From: Gyromitra esculenta | Lineage: Eukaryota; Ascomycota; Pezizomycetes; Pezizales; Discinaceae | DNA length: 64,000 nucleotides | Reading direction: 5' to 3' | NCBI GenBank assembly: GCA_038503075.1 | Contig: JBCAML010000003.1 | Span: forward strand, 3,224,001 to 3,288,000 | Shown: in pieces, positions 20,572 to 32,594 of the stretch | Position numbering within the stretch: position 1 is the first letter of the stretch | Layout: each line of letters begins with the position of its first letter | The notes under the pieces: model-generated | Told to the model about the DNA's origin: nothing | The model's input: only the letters and a program-made list of their open reading frames with translations | The model's database searches: none | Made by a program: the position numbers and the translations under genes

Positions 20572-23288
20572 ACAGGCTGCTTTTTCTTTTTGGAATGTAA
20601 ATTTAGGATATACCCCGTAAATAGGGGGATTGCCCTTTATAAAAATAAACTATTATTTTTCCAAGTCTGGATCGCAGGTTTGATCATGTGGCATCACTCG
20701 TGGGATACTGGCTATTTCTGGTTGTTGTAGTATCTTAATTTCTTGATGTCTTGATTCCTCGATAATGGGCTTAAGGCCTGGGAGAATAGCTTAGGTAGTA
20801 TTTGACCTACCTTCTCATTCTAACGTGTTTCGCTAGCCCGACTCATACAGTATCACTCGTGCTAACCTGTGGACTCACCTCTACAAGTACTCACCCAGAG
20901 TTCTAAACTCCACGATAATATTTTATTTTGATCCTCAATCGTTACTGTCTATGTGCAAATAAGGATCGTGCCATTTGCAAACGCTCAGACTGCCTCCATG
21001 ATCTCGACCCAAGGCGGAGTGGACAGTGATCACAATCCAAGAATACCAAACCCATTATAATACTGCGTTGTACGCATAGATATCACTGCTAGAGAATATA
21101 TAATTGAACCTTAGAATCAGCCTATCATAAGGGAAGTATTTAGTTTGGGGGTGTTTTTTTTTTTTTCGGAGGATGAAAGGTTTCGAGGACCCAGCTGCAA
21201 TAGTTCAAGCCTCAAAAAGTAATTTTGTCTCTGTAAAAGAAGGGCGGTGGCCCTAGGCTTTTGGTGAGGTTCGAACTTGGGCACTTGGTCCATTCATAGA
21301 TAATCAGCTGCAATAATACACTGCCATCACTTAGTTGGAAGTATTCATGTATTCTTGGGGGAGGGGGGGTAGGGAAATTTTCTCCCACACTAGTGATTCC
21401 CGTGGCTACGACTATTACCATCATTCTGCAGTAATATTTGCCTTGGCTTATTCCGATAGTAATGTGTAGACTCCGAGAATTTTGTCGTAGACCAAGGTGT
21501 AGTACGATTCTTGTCCCGGTTTGGGGGTCTTTATTGATCACACCAGCCGCGACGAACTTTCCCATGATCCTGGTCTCCCATAATCCGGCGTGGATTCAGA
21601 CGATTGTATAACTTGGATTATTATTTTTTGTGCTCTAGCAGCTTAGACCTATGTATATTTGAAAGAGCAAGTGTCATCAGACTATGACTCGAGTTTAAGG
21701 AGTGAATGAAACGGGTTCGCTATTATGCACAGGAATTTAAGTCTCAGGTTGATGATAGACTGATTTGGATACACCTCAGTAACCCTCCTGTTAGAATAGG
21801 TAAGAAACATCGAGTGCAGTGCACCACCCGAATCTCTCGGGAAGCTACTCCAAGAACATACGGCATTCTGGAGATCCCCAGATTATGTTTTCAGCGAATG
21901 GCTCGCGTGCCAGCGTGGGAACGTCAAAAAGGCTCAAGATCCGTCCCTACAATGCAGCTGCACGATTGCTAACATTGAAGAGTCTAGCCTGTAGGTAAGG
22001 GTAGAAATTATATTAATTACGGCAATAACGACAACTGGCTCAACTAGCTGGAGCTAGGCTGCATCTACTTCTTACAGCGCTAGCTAAGGGACCTCTTGGA
22101 TCTGTAGAGAGGATAGGGGGTTCACCTTATTCGAAGATGATTCTGAATCGGGGCCTCCTCTTGACGAAACTTTGTCTAAACTTGCGGAAGAACTCACGAG
22201 GGCGCGTAACTATATGTGTGGGAAAAGGCCCCCAAAGCTCGCAAGAAGCGGGAGAGCCCCTCTGCATCTTGATGGGGACCGATCCCTCGCAGAGAGGGTG
22301 AGGTGATAATTGAGATGGAAAATAGAGCTACCGTATTCATACCGCAACAAACTCGCCGTCGCAGTAAATCCAAACATAGGTCGGAGCAGTATCCATTCAC
22401 TAGTCTTTGAGGAGCCGGAAATGTAAGAAAATTTTCTTATTCATCTCTCAGACACGCACCAGGGTAGAGGAGGAACGCAGGGTTTTTGCGAAATATTGGG
22501 GAGCGTTTAGCTAGCAGATTTTTTTGGAATTAGCTATAGTGGAAGGCTTTTTGGTTACTATTTACATGTCCTGTCTATTTCCTCTTCACCACAACACTAA
22601 ACGCACTGTGTATCCAATGATTCCTATGGTGATGAAGTCTCTCTCTCTCTACGGCGATGGGAAATGTGTCAATAAACGCATCATCTCACCCGTAATATAT
22701 CGATGAGATAGTAAATAGATCAATTGGTTCTAGATCTCCGTACATTTGCATAAGGAATAGAACGGTAAATGCACCATCAAAGGTGTAGCTGGTTTCTCCG
22801 TGCCTATACAGCAAGACCGTCCTTTACCATACCTTTCCTCGTACTAAAAATCTCAGAAAAATCTCAAAAAACGAGGGCTCAAAAAGATGGATGGTCAAGG
22901 AGTTGAACTCGCATCCCATACCCACCACAATTCCCAAACCAACATAACTGGATAACTCCCCTGCAGTGTTTATTGGATCAATGATCACACAATGTCAATG
23001 TGTCTGGGTTAGGGCTGCAGGGGCTAAGCGCTGCCAAGCGACATATTATTCATTACAATTACAGCCAGAGAATCCCAGGGCCAGCAACTTGGAAATTATG
23101 ATAGGTTTATCTATAATTCCAAGTCACCTCTACATCCTCCTCCCCCCTCCCCAAGTCTCGCCACGCACAACGAATTTAACGACCTGTTAACGACTATATC
23201 TACGAACTCGACATTTATAGAACATCTACCCAGTTACCAATTTCCTTCTCTCTTTTTTTTTTTACCGCATATATAGATTTCGCCCAAC
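20572..23288. other. 2.7-kb intergenic interval
   Basis: No coding frame is supported; frames of 60-117 codons scattered on both strands have no recognisable family. A tRNA-promoter-like GTTCGAACC box sits on the minus strand near 21270, and a weaker one near 22905. The last 200 bp before 23289 is AT/CT-rich and should hold the promoter of the WD40 gene. Confidence 0.6.
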
Positions 23289-24567
23289 ATGAGCTCCGGA
23301 TTCAACCACCAATACGACAGTCAACAATTCCCAAGTAGTGGAGGTGGTTCAATCCGTTCGTCTTGTTTGCGTCCTCCCTGCTGGCTCAAGAATCTAATTT
23401 ACGCGCAATAGAGGCTCCCCGTGTTGTACCTCTGACCTGCCACGGCCACTCGCGACCAGTCACGCATCTGTCGTTCTCGCCAGTGGTGGGCGACGAGGAA
23501 TACTACCTGATATCAGCCTGTAAAGGTAGGCGGAGGGGGATTCAGCTTTTAACAGGAGGAGGTAGACAGCTAACAGTGGTGGTGGGGTGGTAGATGGCAA
23601 TCCAATGCTACGGGACGGTATCACGGGGGATTGGTGGGTCATGTTCTACGGGGGGAGTCCCAGGGGGCTGACAAGAGAGAGGGTAGGATCGGGACCTTCC
23701 TCGGCCACAAGGGCGCGGTATGGCAGGCGAGACTATCAAACGACGCGGCACTAGCAGTTACTGCATCTGCCGATTTCTCAGCGTGAGAATCATCACCAAC
23801 CGGGAGGGGGGAGGAGTGTATTGCTGACATGGTTGCAGGAAGATCTGGGATACGTTTACGGGGGAGTGTCTTCAAACGCTCCAACACAATCATATCGTCC
23901 GCGCCGTAACCTTCTCTCCGAACCCAACCCACCTCGCGACCGGCGGCGCAGAGAAGAAGCTCCGTATCTATGACTTGGCGCGCCCTAACAGCTCGTATGA
24001 AATTGCTACTGGTGCCCACGCGGGCACTATCAAGTCGATTGTGTGGTCAGAGCCTAATGTCCTGCTCTCGGCGTCGGACGATAAGAAGCTGCGTTGGTGG
24101 GATATCAGGTCCCAGGATATGATCCAGAAGCTCGACGTCGATGATATCGTCGGTTCCTGCGAACTGAGTCCTGATGGCACCTTGATCAGCGCGACGGCAG
24201 GGAAGACGGTGTATTTTTTCGATGCGCCGAGTATGAGGTTGATTAAGAGCGTGAACACGGCGTACGAGGTGTCGAGCGTGGCGCTGCACAGGGAGACGAG
24301 AAGGTTTATTACGGGTGGGAGCAGTGATACGTGGGTTAGGGTGTATGATTATGATTCGGAGGCAGAGCTGGAGGTGTACAAAGGCCATCATGGGAGTATT
24401 TGGAGTGTGAGCTTCTCACCAGATGGGAAGCTGTATGCCACGGGTTCGGAGGACGGGACTATTAAGCTGGTATGGTGTCTTTGGAGAAGTGTTAAGGCTG
24501 AGGCGATACTGACTATTTTTGTGTACAGTGGAAATATACAAACCAGCCGTATGGACTGTGGAAGTAG
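23289..24567 (+). CDS. STRAP-like WD40 repeat protein
   Basis: Six exons: 23289-23334, 23412-23525, 23594-23633, 23687-23782, 23839-24469, 24529-24567; 321 residues. After a short N-terminus (MSSGFNHQYDSQQFP) the sequence KAPRVVPLTCHGHSRPVTHL opens a WD40 propeller of about seven blades: GHKGAVWQA, NHIVRAVTFSP, AHAGTIKSIVW, a VGSCELSPDG blade, YEVSSVALH and GHHGSIWSVSFSPDG are blade starts. The opening and overall length match serine/threonine kinase receptor-associated protein (STRAP/UNRIP), in animals a component linked to the SMN complex and to translation control; the fungal role is little known. The intron 1 model is needed because the ATG frame meets a TAG; splicing at 23335-23411 restores the family start KAPRVV. 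The last exon encodes only 12 residues. Confidence 0.87.
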
Positions 24568-24947
24568 ATATCGAGGAGTGTAAGATGTGCACAGAAGGGG
24601 TATCGTAGTTATAGGGGGCTTTCACGGGATATTAGACATTACGGAGCTATTACAGAAGAATTGAGCCGCGAGGCACAGGAGCCATGTTATATTGATATCC
24701 ACTGTAACAAATAGTTTGTTTTCCGCATGTAAATTAAACAGATGGAGAAGATATCCCCTGGAGAACATCTCTTGCACATTTGTGGCTGACGGAGATTTCC
24801 GCGTGCTTATCAACCACCCCGCCATGTTGCACCTGTCCTCTTCACCTCCGTTCGCCACTACAGTATAACTTCCCCAGAAACACCAATTCCTACAAATCCC
24901 TTCCATAGCCCTTTATCTACTGCAGTAACCCTCTCCCAGCCAGTACC
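24568..24947. other. Short intergenic interval before NBP35
   Basis: 380 bp with no coding frame of its own. It must contain both the 3' end of the WD40 gene and the NBP35 promoter; C-rich sequence precedes the NBP35 start. Confidence 0.55.
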
Positions 24948-26102
24948 ATGACCTCCGTGCAAGTCCCCTCCCAGCTCAGCTTCATGGAGCCCCCTCGAGC
25001 CGTTCCCCAGCTTGTAGCCCCAGAACCAGGTACACCACTTCCCACTCTCCAGACATTTGCCAAACACTAACCAAAAACACCCAGAACACTGCCCTGGCCC
25101 AGAATCCGAAAAGGCCGGCCAAGGAGACGCCTGCGCCACTTGTCCTAACCAAAAAATATGTGCAACAGCACCCAAAGGCCCCGACCCAGACCTACCCTTA
25201 ATCCACGCACGCATGTCCACCGTGCACCACAAGCTCCTAGTCCTCTCCGGCAAAGGCGGGGTCGGCAAATCCACCTTCACCTCGATGCTCGCGTACGCGT
25301 TTGCGCAGTCCCCCAGCACCCAGGTCGGGGTATGCGACATTGACATATGCGGGCCCAGCATACCGCGCATGATGGGGGCCGAGAACCAGAGTATCCACTC
25401 GTCGAGCAGCGGCTGGAGCCCGGTCTACGTTGCGGACAACCTTGGTGTCATGAGTATACAGTTTATGCTACCGAGTCAGGACGATGCGATTATTTGGAGG
25501 GGCCCGAAGAAGAATGGGCTTATTAAGCAGTTTTTGAAGGATGTAGAGTGGGGGGATCTAGATTGGCTGTTGGTTGATACACCACCGGGGACGAGTGATG
25601 AGCATCTGAGTGTGTGCAGCTATCTCAAGAGCAGTGGGGTTGATGGAGCGGTTGTGGTTACGACCCCCCAGGAGGTCAGTCTGTTGGATGTGAGGAAGGA
25701 GATTGATTTCTGTAGGAAGGCGGGGATTAAGGTGCTGGGGGTTGTTGAAAATATGAGTGGGTTTGTGTGTCCGAATTGCGAGGTATGGTTTTGCTCGGTC
25801 ATCCCCCCATTCGCGCTTTTTTTACTAACTACGCTTGTGGTCAGGGTGAATCTCAAATATTCCATGCAACTACGGGCGGAGCTAGAGCTCTGTGTAAGGA
25901 GATGAATATCCCATTCCTTGGCGCCGTACCCCTAGACCCTAGAATCGGCGTTGCGTGTGACTATGGGGAGAGCTTCTTTGATGCTTACCCCGAGAGTCCG
26001 GCTTGTGAAGGCTTGATGGGGATTATCCACAAGCTGAGACTACAGATGGGATTACCGCCATTGGAAGGGTACGAAGATGAAGACACAACGGCTGAGGAAT
26101 GA
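24948..26102 (+). CDS. NBP35: Cytosolic Fe-S cluster assembly P-loop NTPase Nbp35
   Basis: Three exons: 24948-25029, 25085-25782, 25845-26102; 345 residues. The N-terminal cluster motif has four cysteines spaced C-x13-C-x2-C-x5-C (HCPGPES ... [12 protein letters not shown]), which separates Nbp35 from its partner Cfd1. Next come the deviant Walker [44 protein letters not shown] and the C-terminal CPNC that binds the bridging cluster. Nbp35 and Cfd1 form the scaffold on which cytosolic and nuclear 4Fe-4S clusters are built. The joined codons at both introns preserve the motifs, the second intron falling between CPNCE and GESQIF. The C-terminus is acidic. Confidence 0.96.
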
Positions 26103-28182
26103 GTGGATGTGGTTCAGAATGTGCGGCTTTTTTTTTGCTCCAGTTGAATCAATTGCATCTAAGTATATTAGGAATAGAACTACATACCATGGCTATCATT
26201 ACAGGTTTATAGAGTTGGGAGTCTGGAGTTGTGAAGATTTTTCTTTGTGGCTTTTTATGGGCTGCTTGTTTATCATTTTGTAGGTTACGTATTTAAGGAA
26301 TATTATAGCTTGAAGTATAGATACATTTAGTCTAGAGAAAAATTTAGGACTAAGGTTATTTAGGGCTAAGGTTTTGGGTCCAGGACACTTGTCAACTCTA
26401 GATAGAATAGTATTTTGCGGTCGCCTGCATTTGCATCACCCATCACCCGTCCGATGCACTTCCAAGTATAGAAATGCAGGATCCTGGTAACAACAAACTG
26501 TGTATCCTGATGCATTAACCTCGAGCATGACACCGAATCCGAGCCAGGCGTAATATCAATTGCAACTGAGGAGACTTCCTCAACCCACAGCTACAACCCA
26601 GAACGTGATAACGAACAAAACCCCACCACTCCATACTCCTTCCCTAGCTGAATCTTTTATCTTCTTTTTCTTCTCTCTAATTGCTGCAGGAACAAATTTC
26701 CGCGGATGCATAATCGTAATGCCACAACAGTGTGGCTGAAATTCCAAGAATCTATTCACGGATTCTCACTCGAAGTATTTGACAGCATCATAACCCGGAC
26801 TATGCCCAAACTACACCGTAGTTCTGATTCACTGTCTTTATAAGTCACCCACCTTGATAGTTTCTAGCTGGCTCGCTTGGCTGGTAAAGACAATTTTAGA
26901 GACCGCCAACAGGATACGAAACACGTCCGCCCAACTCCCTACATACCTTCCGGTACTAACTCTAAAGCCTCAACTACATGTAGCTAAAGAACCCAGCTAG
27001 ATACAATATATGTAGCATTTAGCCTAGGCGCCAGAGCTCAGTGAAAGTTAGGCAGATATTCAATTACCATTACGCGACGAGAATTCATGCGGTAACGTAG
27101 ATATGGATTGAGTTGGATGTCTATATGCTCTTTCCTTAGGCAGCGAGTGGGAATTTCTAGTTCTTCCTAACAATTTAGGTGAGTCTGGCGACGAGACTAG
27201 GGTCCTTCAGCCGCAAAAATTCGAGTCTTTGGTCAATTACATACACGCATCCAATAAAGCCTTTCCGGGCAGGGAAATAGTGTGCCTTTCTGTAAAAAAA
27301 TATCACCGACTTAAGATTCTTGGTTAAGGCAGTTAGCATAGAACCAAAATACCGAGAACGTGAGGACGAGTGATATAGTATGACCGCCTACATCAAGCTG
27401 TGAACAAATACGCCATGCCTGCAAGCACCAATACCAGTAGAACGTATTACATAACATAAGGGACCAATTACCAATCCTACGACTGCGCCTTAGTTTTTTT
27501 CTCTACACTTCCACGCCTCGAATTAAATGTTACAGATGGATTTTCGGCTTAATCACTTTCACCGTTTCTTCCCCACCGGAAGGCAGGAACAAAAAAAACA
27601 AAGTAAATAAGCTGTCAGATCGAAACACAAGCATTGGAGTAGACATGTGCTCGGCTGAGCGATTAAACTCACAACATGTCCATAGTGAATGGTGGGATTG
27701 AGGAGGCTGTAAATATGATAGGTAAATTCTTACTGTCTTACCTGACTGTGGTTTCACAAAGATCGGTATCTAAGTTAATAACTATACGATCCTCTGCATC
27801 CCCATTCTGACACCCGGTCTCGCGAAAGGCGAGGTTGGGTGTCCTCACCTCTAACTAAGCATAAATAATTTTCAACCAAACCCCAGACAAGTTCTAAATT
27901 CAGCATCAACTTTTTTTTTCTTCTTCCTCTTCCCTCATGGTATCTAATAGTACCAGCGCATATAACTCTCCCAGCCACTGAGTAAGCGTAGAAACCCTAT
28001 CCATTGGAGGACAGCCTATAAAGAAAACCGAATCCCCCCCCAGCCCCCACCATCCCTCTCCCCGGAGATCCCAAAAACAAGAAACTCGACCCGGATCTTA
28101 CAGCAACCAAACAACCTACCAAGCCAAAATTCACCCACCCACCCACCGTCCCTCCCCCCCCAAACGAAAAATAATAATACAA
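26103..28182. other. 2.1-kb intergenic interval
   Basis: AT-rich, with no supportable gene. It holds a TACATGTA palindrome at 26975-26982 and one of two copies of a 14-bp sequence, TCTGGCGACGAGAC, at 27184-27197. The final 100 bp before the small secreted protein gene is C/A-rich. Confidence 0.6.
27184..27197. repeat. TCTGGCGACGAGAC, copy 1
   Basis: The same 14 bases occur at 49019-49032. Both copies follow a TTAGGT. The TGG start recalls a tRNA primer-binding site of an LTR retrotransposon, but no LTR or element was found beside either copy. Confidence 0.4.
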
Positions 28183-28616
28183 ATGCATACCCTCATCGTA
28201 TGCACATTCGTCTTCACCTTCCTCGGCAAGGCTTTCGCAGTTCTCGCTGGTCGTGGCTTCTTCGTGCCTGCCAATCTTAGTCCCCAGCTTCTGGCCGAGA
28301 TCCCGCCCCACTGTTTCCAGATTGACGCTGACATGGAAGCCTGCTACGTCAACACCCAGACTACTAGTGACATCGAACGTGATGCGCAGAAAATGAAAAA
28401 GTGTATTTGCGCGAATGATAACTTCTCGATGGAGAAGGTTACTTCGTAAGTACCAACCTCTCCCTCCCCTCCCCTACCTCCCAAACTAAATACGGTATAC
28501 ACGTACACTGACGTGACCGGCAATATAGATGTACAGGGGACCCATTCGCTTGGTCGGATGTGTGCGGAGAGGAGTTAAGGGAACAGGAAGCGGACCTTGG
28601 GCTTGCGGTTTTTTAA
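28183..28616 (+). CDS. Small secreted six-cysteine protein
   Basis: Two exons: 28183-28445 and 28529-28616; 116 residues. The first 19 or so residues (MHTLIVCTFVFTFLGKAFA) form a signal peptide. The mature chain has six cysteines at about 44, 54, 74, 76, 89 and 100, an even number consistent with three disulfides, with contexts PHCFQ, EACYV, KCICA, SCTGD and DVCGE. It is acidic and lacks a transmembrane segment or GPI signal. I do not recognise a family. Such proteins in fungi may be effectors, antimicrobial proteins or surface proteins, and no choice among these is supported. Intron 28446-28528 has a canonical GTAAGT donor and ATATAG acceptor, and joining keeps the frame to a TAA. Confidence 0.72.
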
Positions 28617-30051
28617 AAAAAAGGCGTGATTACTTAACTCTGCTTTAATTGGAGGCGGGTGTGGGCTGATAGATTATCGGATGAGAACTGTTTATCTTGA
28701 GATAGGGTGTACATAAAATGCAAAAATAAAATAAAAGGCGTGAGAATGGAGATAAACTACATGTTTTTTTGTAATAGTGTTTGTTTATTTTGACTGGCTT
28801 AAATCATATATCTTATATATACTAACTAATCTGTCTACGCATTCTGCCGAGTGATTCCCCGTGAATACATGTGTCCTCAACACCAATTGCAAGCCACCAA
28901 CAACCCGCCTATATCCCCCAAAACCTAAGTGTCTTCCTGAACTTTTATTTTATTCTTTGCAGACAAAAAAAACGCAAGGAACTATTCAAACATAGAAAAA
29001 AAAATACATATTGTACAATGCATGTACAAAAAAAAAACTGCTCGCAAACAAAAGAGAGTGACAAAGAAGAACCCCCTAGAAAACCAACCAACCAATTCCC
29101 CTCCGTCCAGAAAAGATAAGAAAAACACCCAGCAAGGAAAAAAAATAAAAAATAATAGAACTAAGACCCATCCGACCCACAGCCCAGCCCAAAAGGAAAG
29201 GATAGAAAATAAAATCGATCAAGAATAGATCGAGTCAAGCACTATACATTCTCCAAACCTTTACCAAAACAATGTGAGACAACCTCCTGTGAGACATATC
29301 GTACAAAGACAAATGGCCATTAGAAATCCCGAAATCTTTACCAGCAGTTGTCAGTATTATCATTGTGAAAGGTGGGTATCTATAACTGCAGTGCAAATCA
29401 AAGCATGTATAAGGAGAGGATGAATGAAGGAAATGGACAATTGCCAGAACGCAGAAAAAGGTATATAAAACAGCCCTCTTCACGAAACCATGCGCCCCGC
29501 ATCATACCCTGCCTGATATAACACGCGTATGATGCACCAAACCCTTCGATTCTAAACACCCTCCCAATCCATTCCCAACTGCCCACACCGCCTAGGCCTA
29601 CCCAGGGGCAAATAAGAGTTAACACACAGTGATATAGGTAAACAAAGTAACAAAGAAAAAAGCCCCGGATGGAAATAAAAAGACATTAGGAAATAAAAAC
29701 AAACACAAACAAAAAAAAGACTATAAATATCCACCATCTGACCCGCTCATAAGCTACAGTAAATGAAAAAAAAAAAATACCGGTCCAATCCCACCGTCTA
29801 TGCCAAGACGCTCTAGGGTTGTTCGAAAGGTATATGCAACTCACCCGTTTTTCCTGTTGCTACACCTCAAAAGAAATAAATATCAAAAATACAGAAAATA
29901 CACAAGAAAAGAAGGTAACTCGCGGACTTTGGCACAAGAAGGAAAGCAACAGACGATTATATCCCATCGTTCTATTAAACAATCAATCCGGATGAGCACC
30001 GAATCCGCAAGCATTATTGCATACACAAAAAAACCGATGTCCTCAGTGGCA
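28617..30051. other. Intergenic, strongly A-rich
   Basis: Many A runs (for example around 28997-29010, 29028-29037 and 29767-29777) give spurious Lys/Asn-rich plus-strand frames. The region lies between two convergent 3' ends (the secreted protein and the FLC gene). No gene is supported. Confidence 0.65.
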
Positions 30052-32594
30052 CTAATAGCCCACTCCAGCTTGCCAGTTCATCCCATTAGAGCCCTGCCTT
30101 GATAGGGGCTGATTTTGATAGTCATATCCTTGTGATCGACTTGATGGTGCTGGTGACCTGTTTCCATCTCGACTAGGTGATCTAGCAGGAGCTCCCGTAG
30201 TTGTCAATAAGGGTAATTGATTGGATTGAGTCATTTGGCTCTGGCTGTACATATTCCTCGATGAATCGTTGTTTGATGTCGGGATTAGAGGAGCAGCAGG
30301 GACAACTGGCGATCGTGGAGCATCACGATGGCTGGCAGCCATTGATCCAGCAGTTGAAGGTGGGAGTGGGATGGCGCTAGCGTCATACTGCTGCCTTGAG
30401 CCCAGGGAAAAAGAATCGCCATCTTCCTCGAGATCGCGTTTCTTATAGCCCGCCTTACTATCACCACGAGCAGTGGCACCCAAAGCATCCAACTCAGTTG
30501 AGAGAATCATTTGAGAATTTGACTTGATAAAAGATGTTCGATCATCACGCATTGGTTGGTAGCGGACATCTGGGTTCTTTGAGATGAGTGCATAGATGGA
30601 AGAAATCAAGACGAGGATCAAGAGGACAAGGGCGAATGCGGCGTTTAGAATGAAGAAAATGACACCCATGACACTGCTAACAATCCCCTAGTAACAATTA
30701 GCCCAATTACTCAAATTAGAAAAGCAGGTATACTCACTGGGCCCTTGAAGATATCCGTGAAGACCAAAAGGAAGATGACGTTAATGAAATTGATAGAGCA
30801 TATGGCAATATTGAAAATGTTTGTTCGTTTATCCATGAACGGTCTCATAAAGGCTACAATAACCAAGTATGCAACTTCGATGAGGACTAATGCAACAGCT
30901 TGGACGGTTCCGTTACCCTGACCAAAGGCAATGAACATAGCTTTCATCAACGTATACAGCAGAACTGGCACGACAAAGTAGTATGCTGTTGCACGGAATT
31001 GGACATAGAGGAAGCCCCATCTGTTCAAGGATGCCGGGTCAGAGTAAAGAATATAGGCAGGATTCTTGTGCAGAGAAACTGAGCGTTGGGCGATACGAAT
31101 GACTTTGAATGAAGCCCATCCAAGAATTGCCGTCATGGAGAAAAAGAAGAAAACAGCAAGGGTAACAGCACCACTGGAATCTCGCTCTGTAAGCTCCCAG
31201 AGACATAGAATTGCCATCTGAGGGAATCCGATGAGCACCTGTAGATTTTATATTAGCCAATATAAATGGTAAGTTGGCTCTTTAACATACCAGTCGGTAC
31301 ATAATCCCCTTCAGCACCGTAAGCCATCCGTTTCTGAAATCCAAGAATTTAGATCCCTTGATCCATCCCATCTTTCGTGCTCCTTCACAAATGCCCTTAA
31401 AAGCAACAACACCAAGAGCAACCAGGACCAAAAATGCAACAAAAAACGCCAGCCCAGTCATGAAAAAATTGGTGACTTCGATCCCAGCTTTGAAAGCAAC
31501 TCGATGAATTCCAGAAACTTTGATATTTTGAGTTGTGTCGTTCAGCCCGTTGTCGTTGTTTGATCTTTTTCTGAGGCCCCCTGATCCTGAAGAAGTAGGT
31601 TTTGGAGCATATGGTGCGGTAAATTCATCAAATCCATACATTGCAGCTCGGGAAACACCATTCGAAAAAACATCAACAGATCTCTTTGCGACCTGGACAG
31701 AGACTTCGGAAAGCGCGCCGAAAAGATTCGAAGGGGTACCTCCAGTGGCTTGAATATACCAATGGAAGATGTCTTGCATGAAGCTAACCTTAATTATACC
31801 CATGCTCCAATCGAAATTCTGGGTCCACGCGGCAACAATCGGAGGAAGCTCGACAGCGGTCATACCGACCATTGCTTGGGCCTGGAAATATCCGAACAGA
31901 GATAAGGCGTTGGCAGCGACATGAGCAGCAGTATTGGAGTGACCCAGTCCAGAAGTAACGGCAGACGCAATAAGACCCATACCAGCGATGATAGCAGTAG
32001 CCCAACTTACACCATGTGTATCGACAGTTTTGCCGTTGCTGAGTGGTGCTTCAACACATGCAATCATCTCACCTGTGTCAGTTTTGTTGACCATGATCTT
32101 TGCTCGTCCATCAATATCTGGAACTTGGTACGCGATTTCTGAAAAGGAACATATTAGCCATATTCCAGCAGCAATAAAAATACCAAAAATATTAACATAC
32201 GAGGAATCTGTTGAGCAACTGTAGGGTCGACAGTCGTATGAGACTCTAGGTTAATCAACCCTTGAGTCATAGGACACAATCCACCAAAGCCAGACCCCAT
32301 AGTACATGGATCAAGTTCCCTCGACAATGCTGTATACCCATATGCAATAACCAACAATGTAGCCGTAACATTTCCGTTGATAGACGAGACACCGTTGATG
32401 TTGATGTTAAGAATGTTGGTGTCTGGCGAGAACGAAACATTGAACAAGGACGCCGAGAAGCTGGAATTGTCCATACAAGGGTTCAGGGATGTCGACTGAA
32501 TAATCCGTTCGGCAGCAACATCGTCGACAGCGAAGGTTGACAGAGCGAGCAGCAGTGAACCGCCTAGGCGGGATAGGGATAACGAGCGACGCAT
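30052..32594 (-). CDS. FLC/TRP-like multispanning membrane protein
   Basis: Four exons on the minus strand: 32594-32201, 32138-31291, 31238-30738, 30687-30052; 792 residues. A signal peptide (LGGSLLLALSTFAVDDVAA) precedes an ML-like lumenal domain with paired cysteines (SLNPCMDNSSF, DPCTMGSGFGGLCPM). About nine hydrophobic segments follow, including FFVAFLVLVALGVVAFKGI, VLIEVAYLVIVAFMRPF and FILNAAFALVLLILVLI. The domain order (ML-like, then TRP-like transmembrane block with MRPFMDKRTNIFNI) is that of the fungal FLC family and S. pombe Pkd2, implicated in ER/vacuolar FAD transport, calcium flux and cell wall integrity. The cytosolic tail, about 190 residues, is Ser/Pro/Gln-rich and probably phosphorylated. 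The start is the ATG at 32594-32592. Confidence 0.9.

Noticed and set aside
22885..22985. tRNA gene on the minus strand
   Set aside because: A GTTCAACTC B-box-like sequence is present, but the T stem and acceptor stem do not pair, so no cloverleaf can be drawn.
24858..25370. 170-codon minus-strand open frame
   Set aside because: Antisense to the Cys motif and Walker A region of NBP35; low-complexity composition and no family match.
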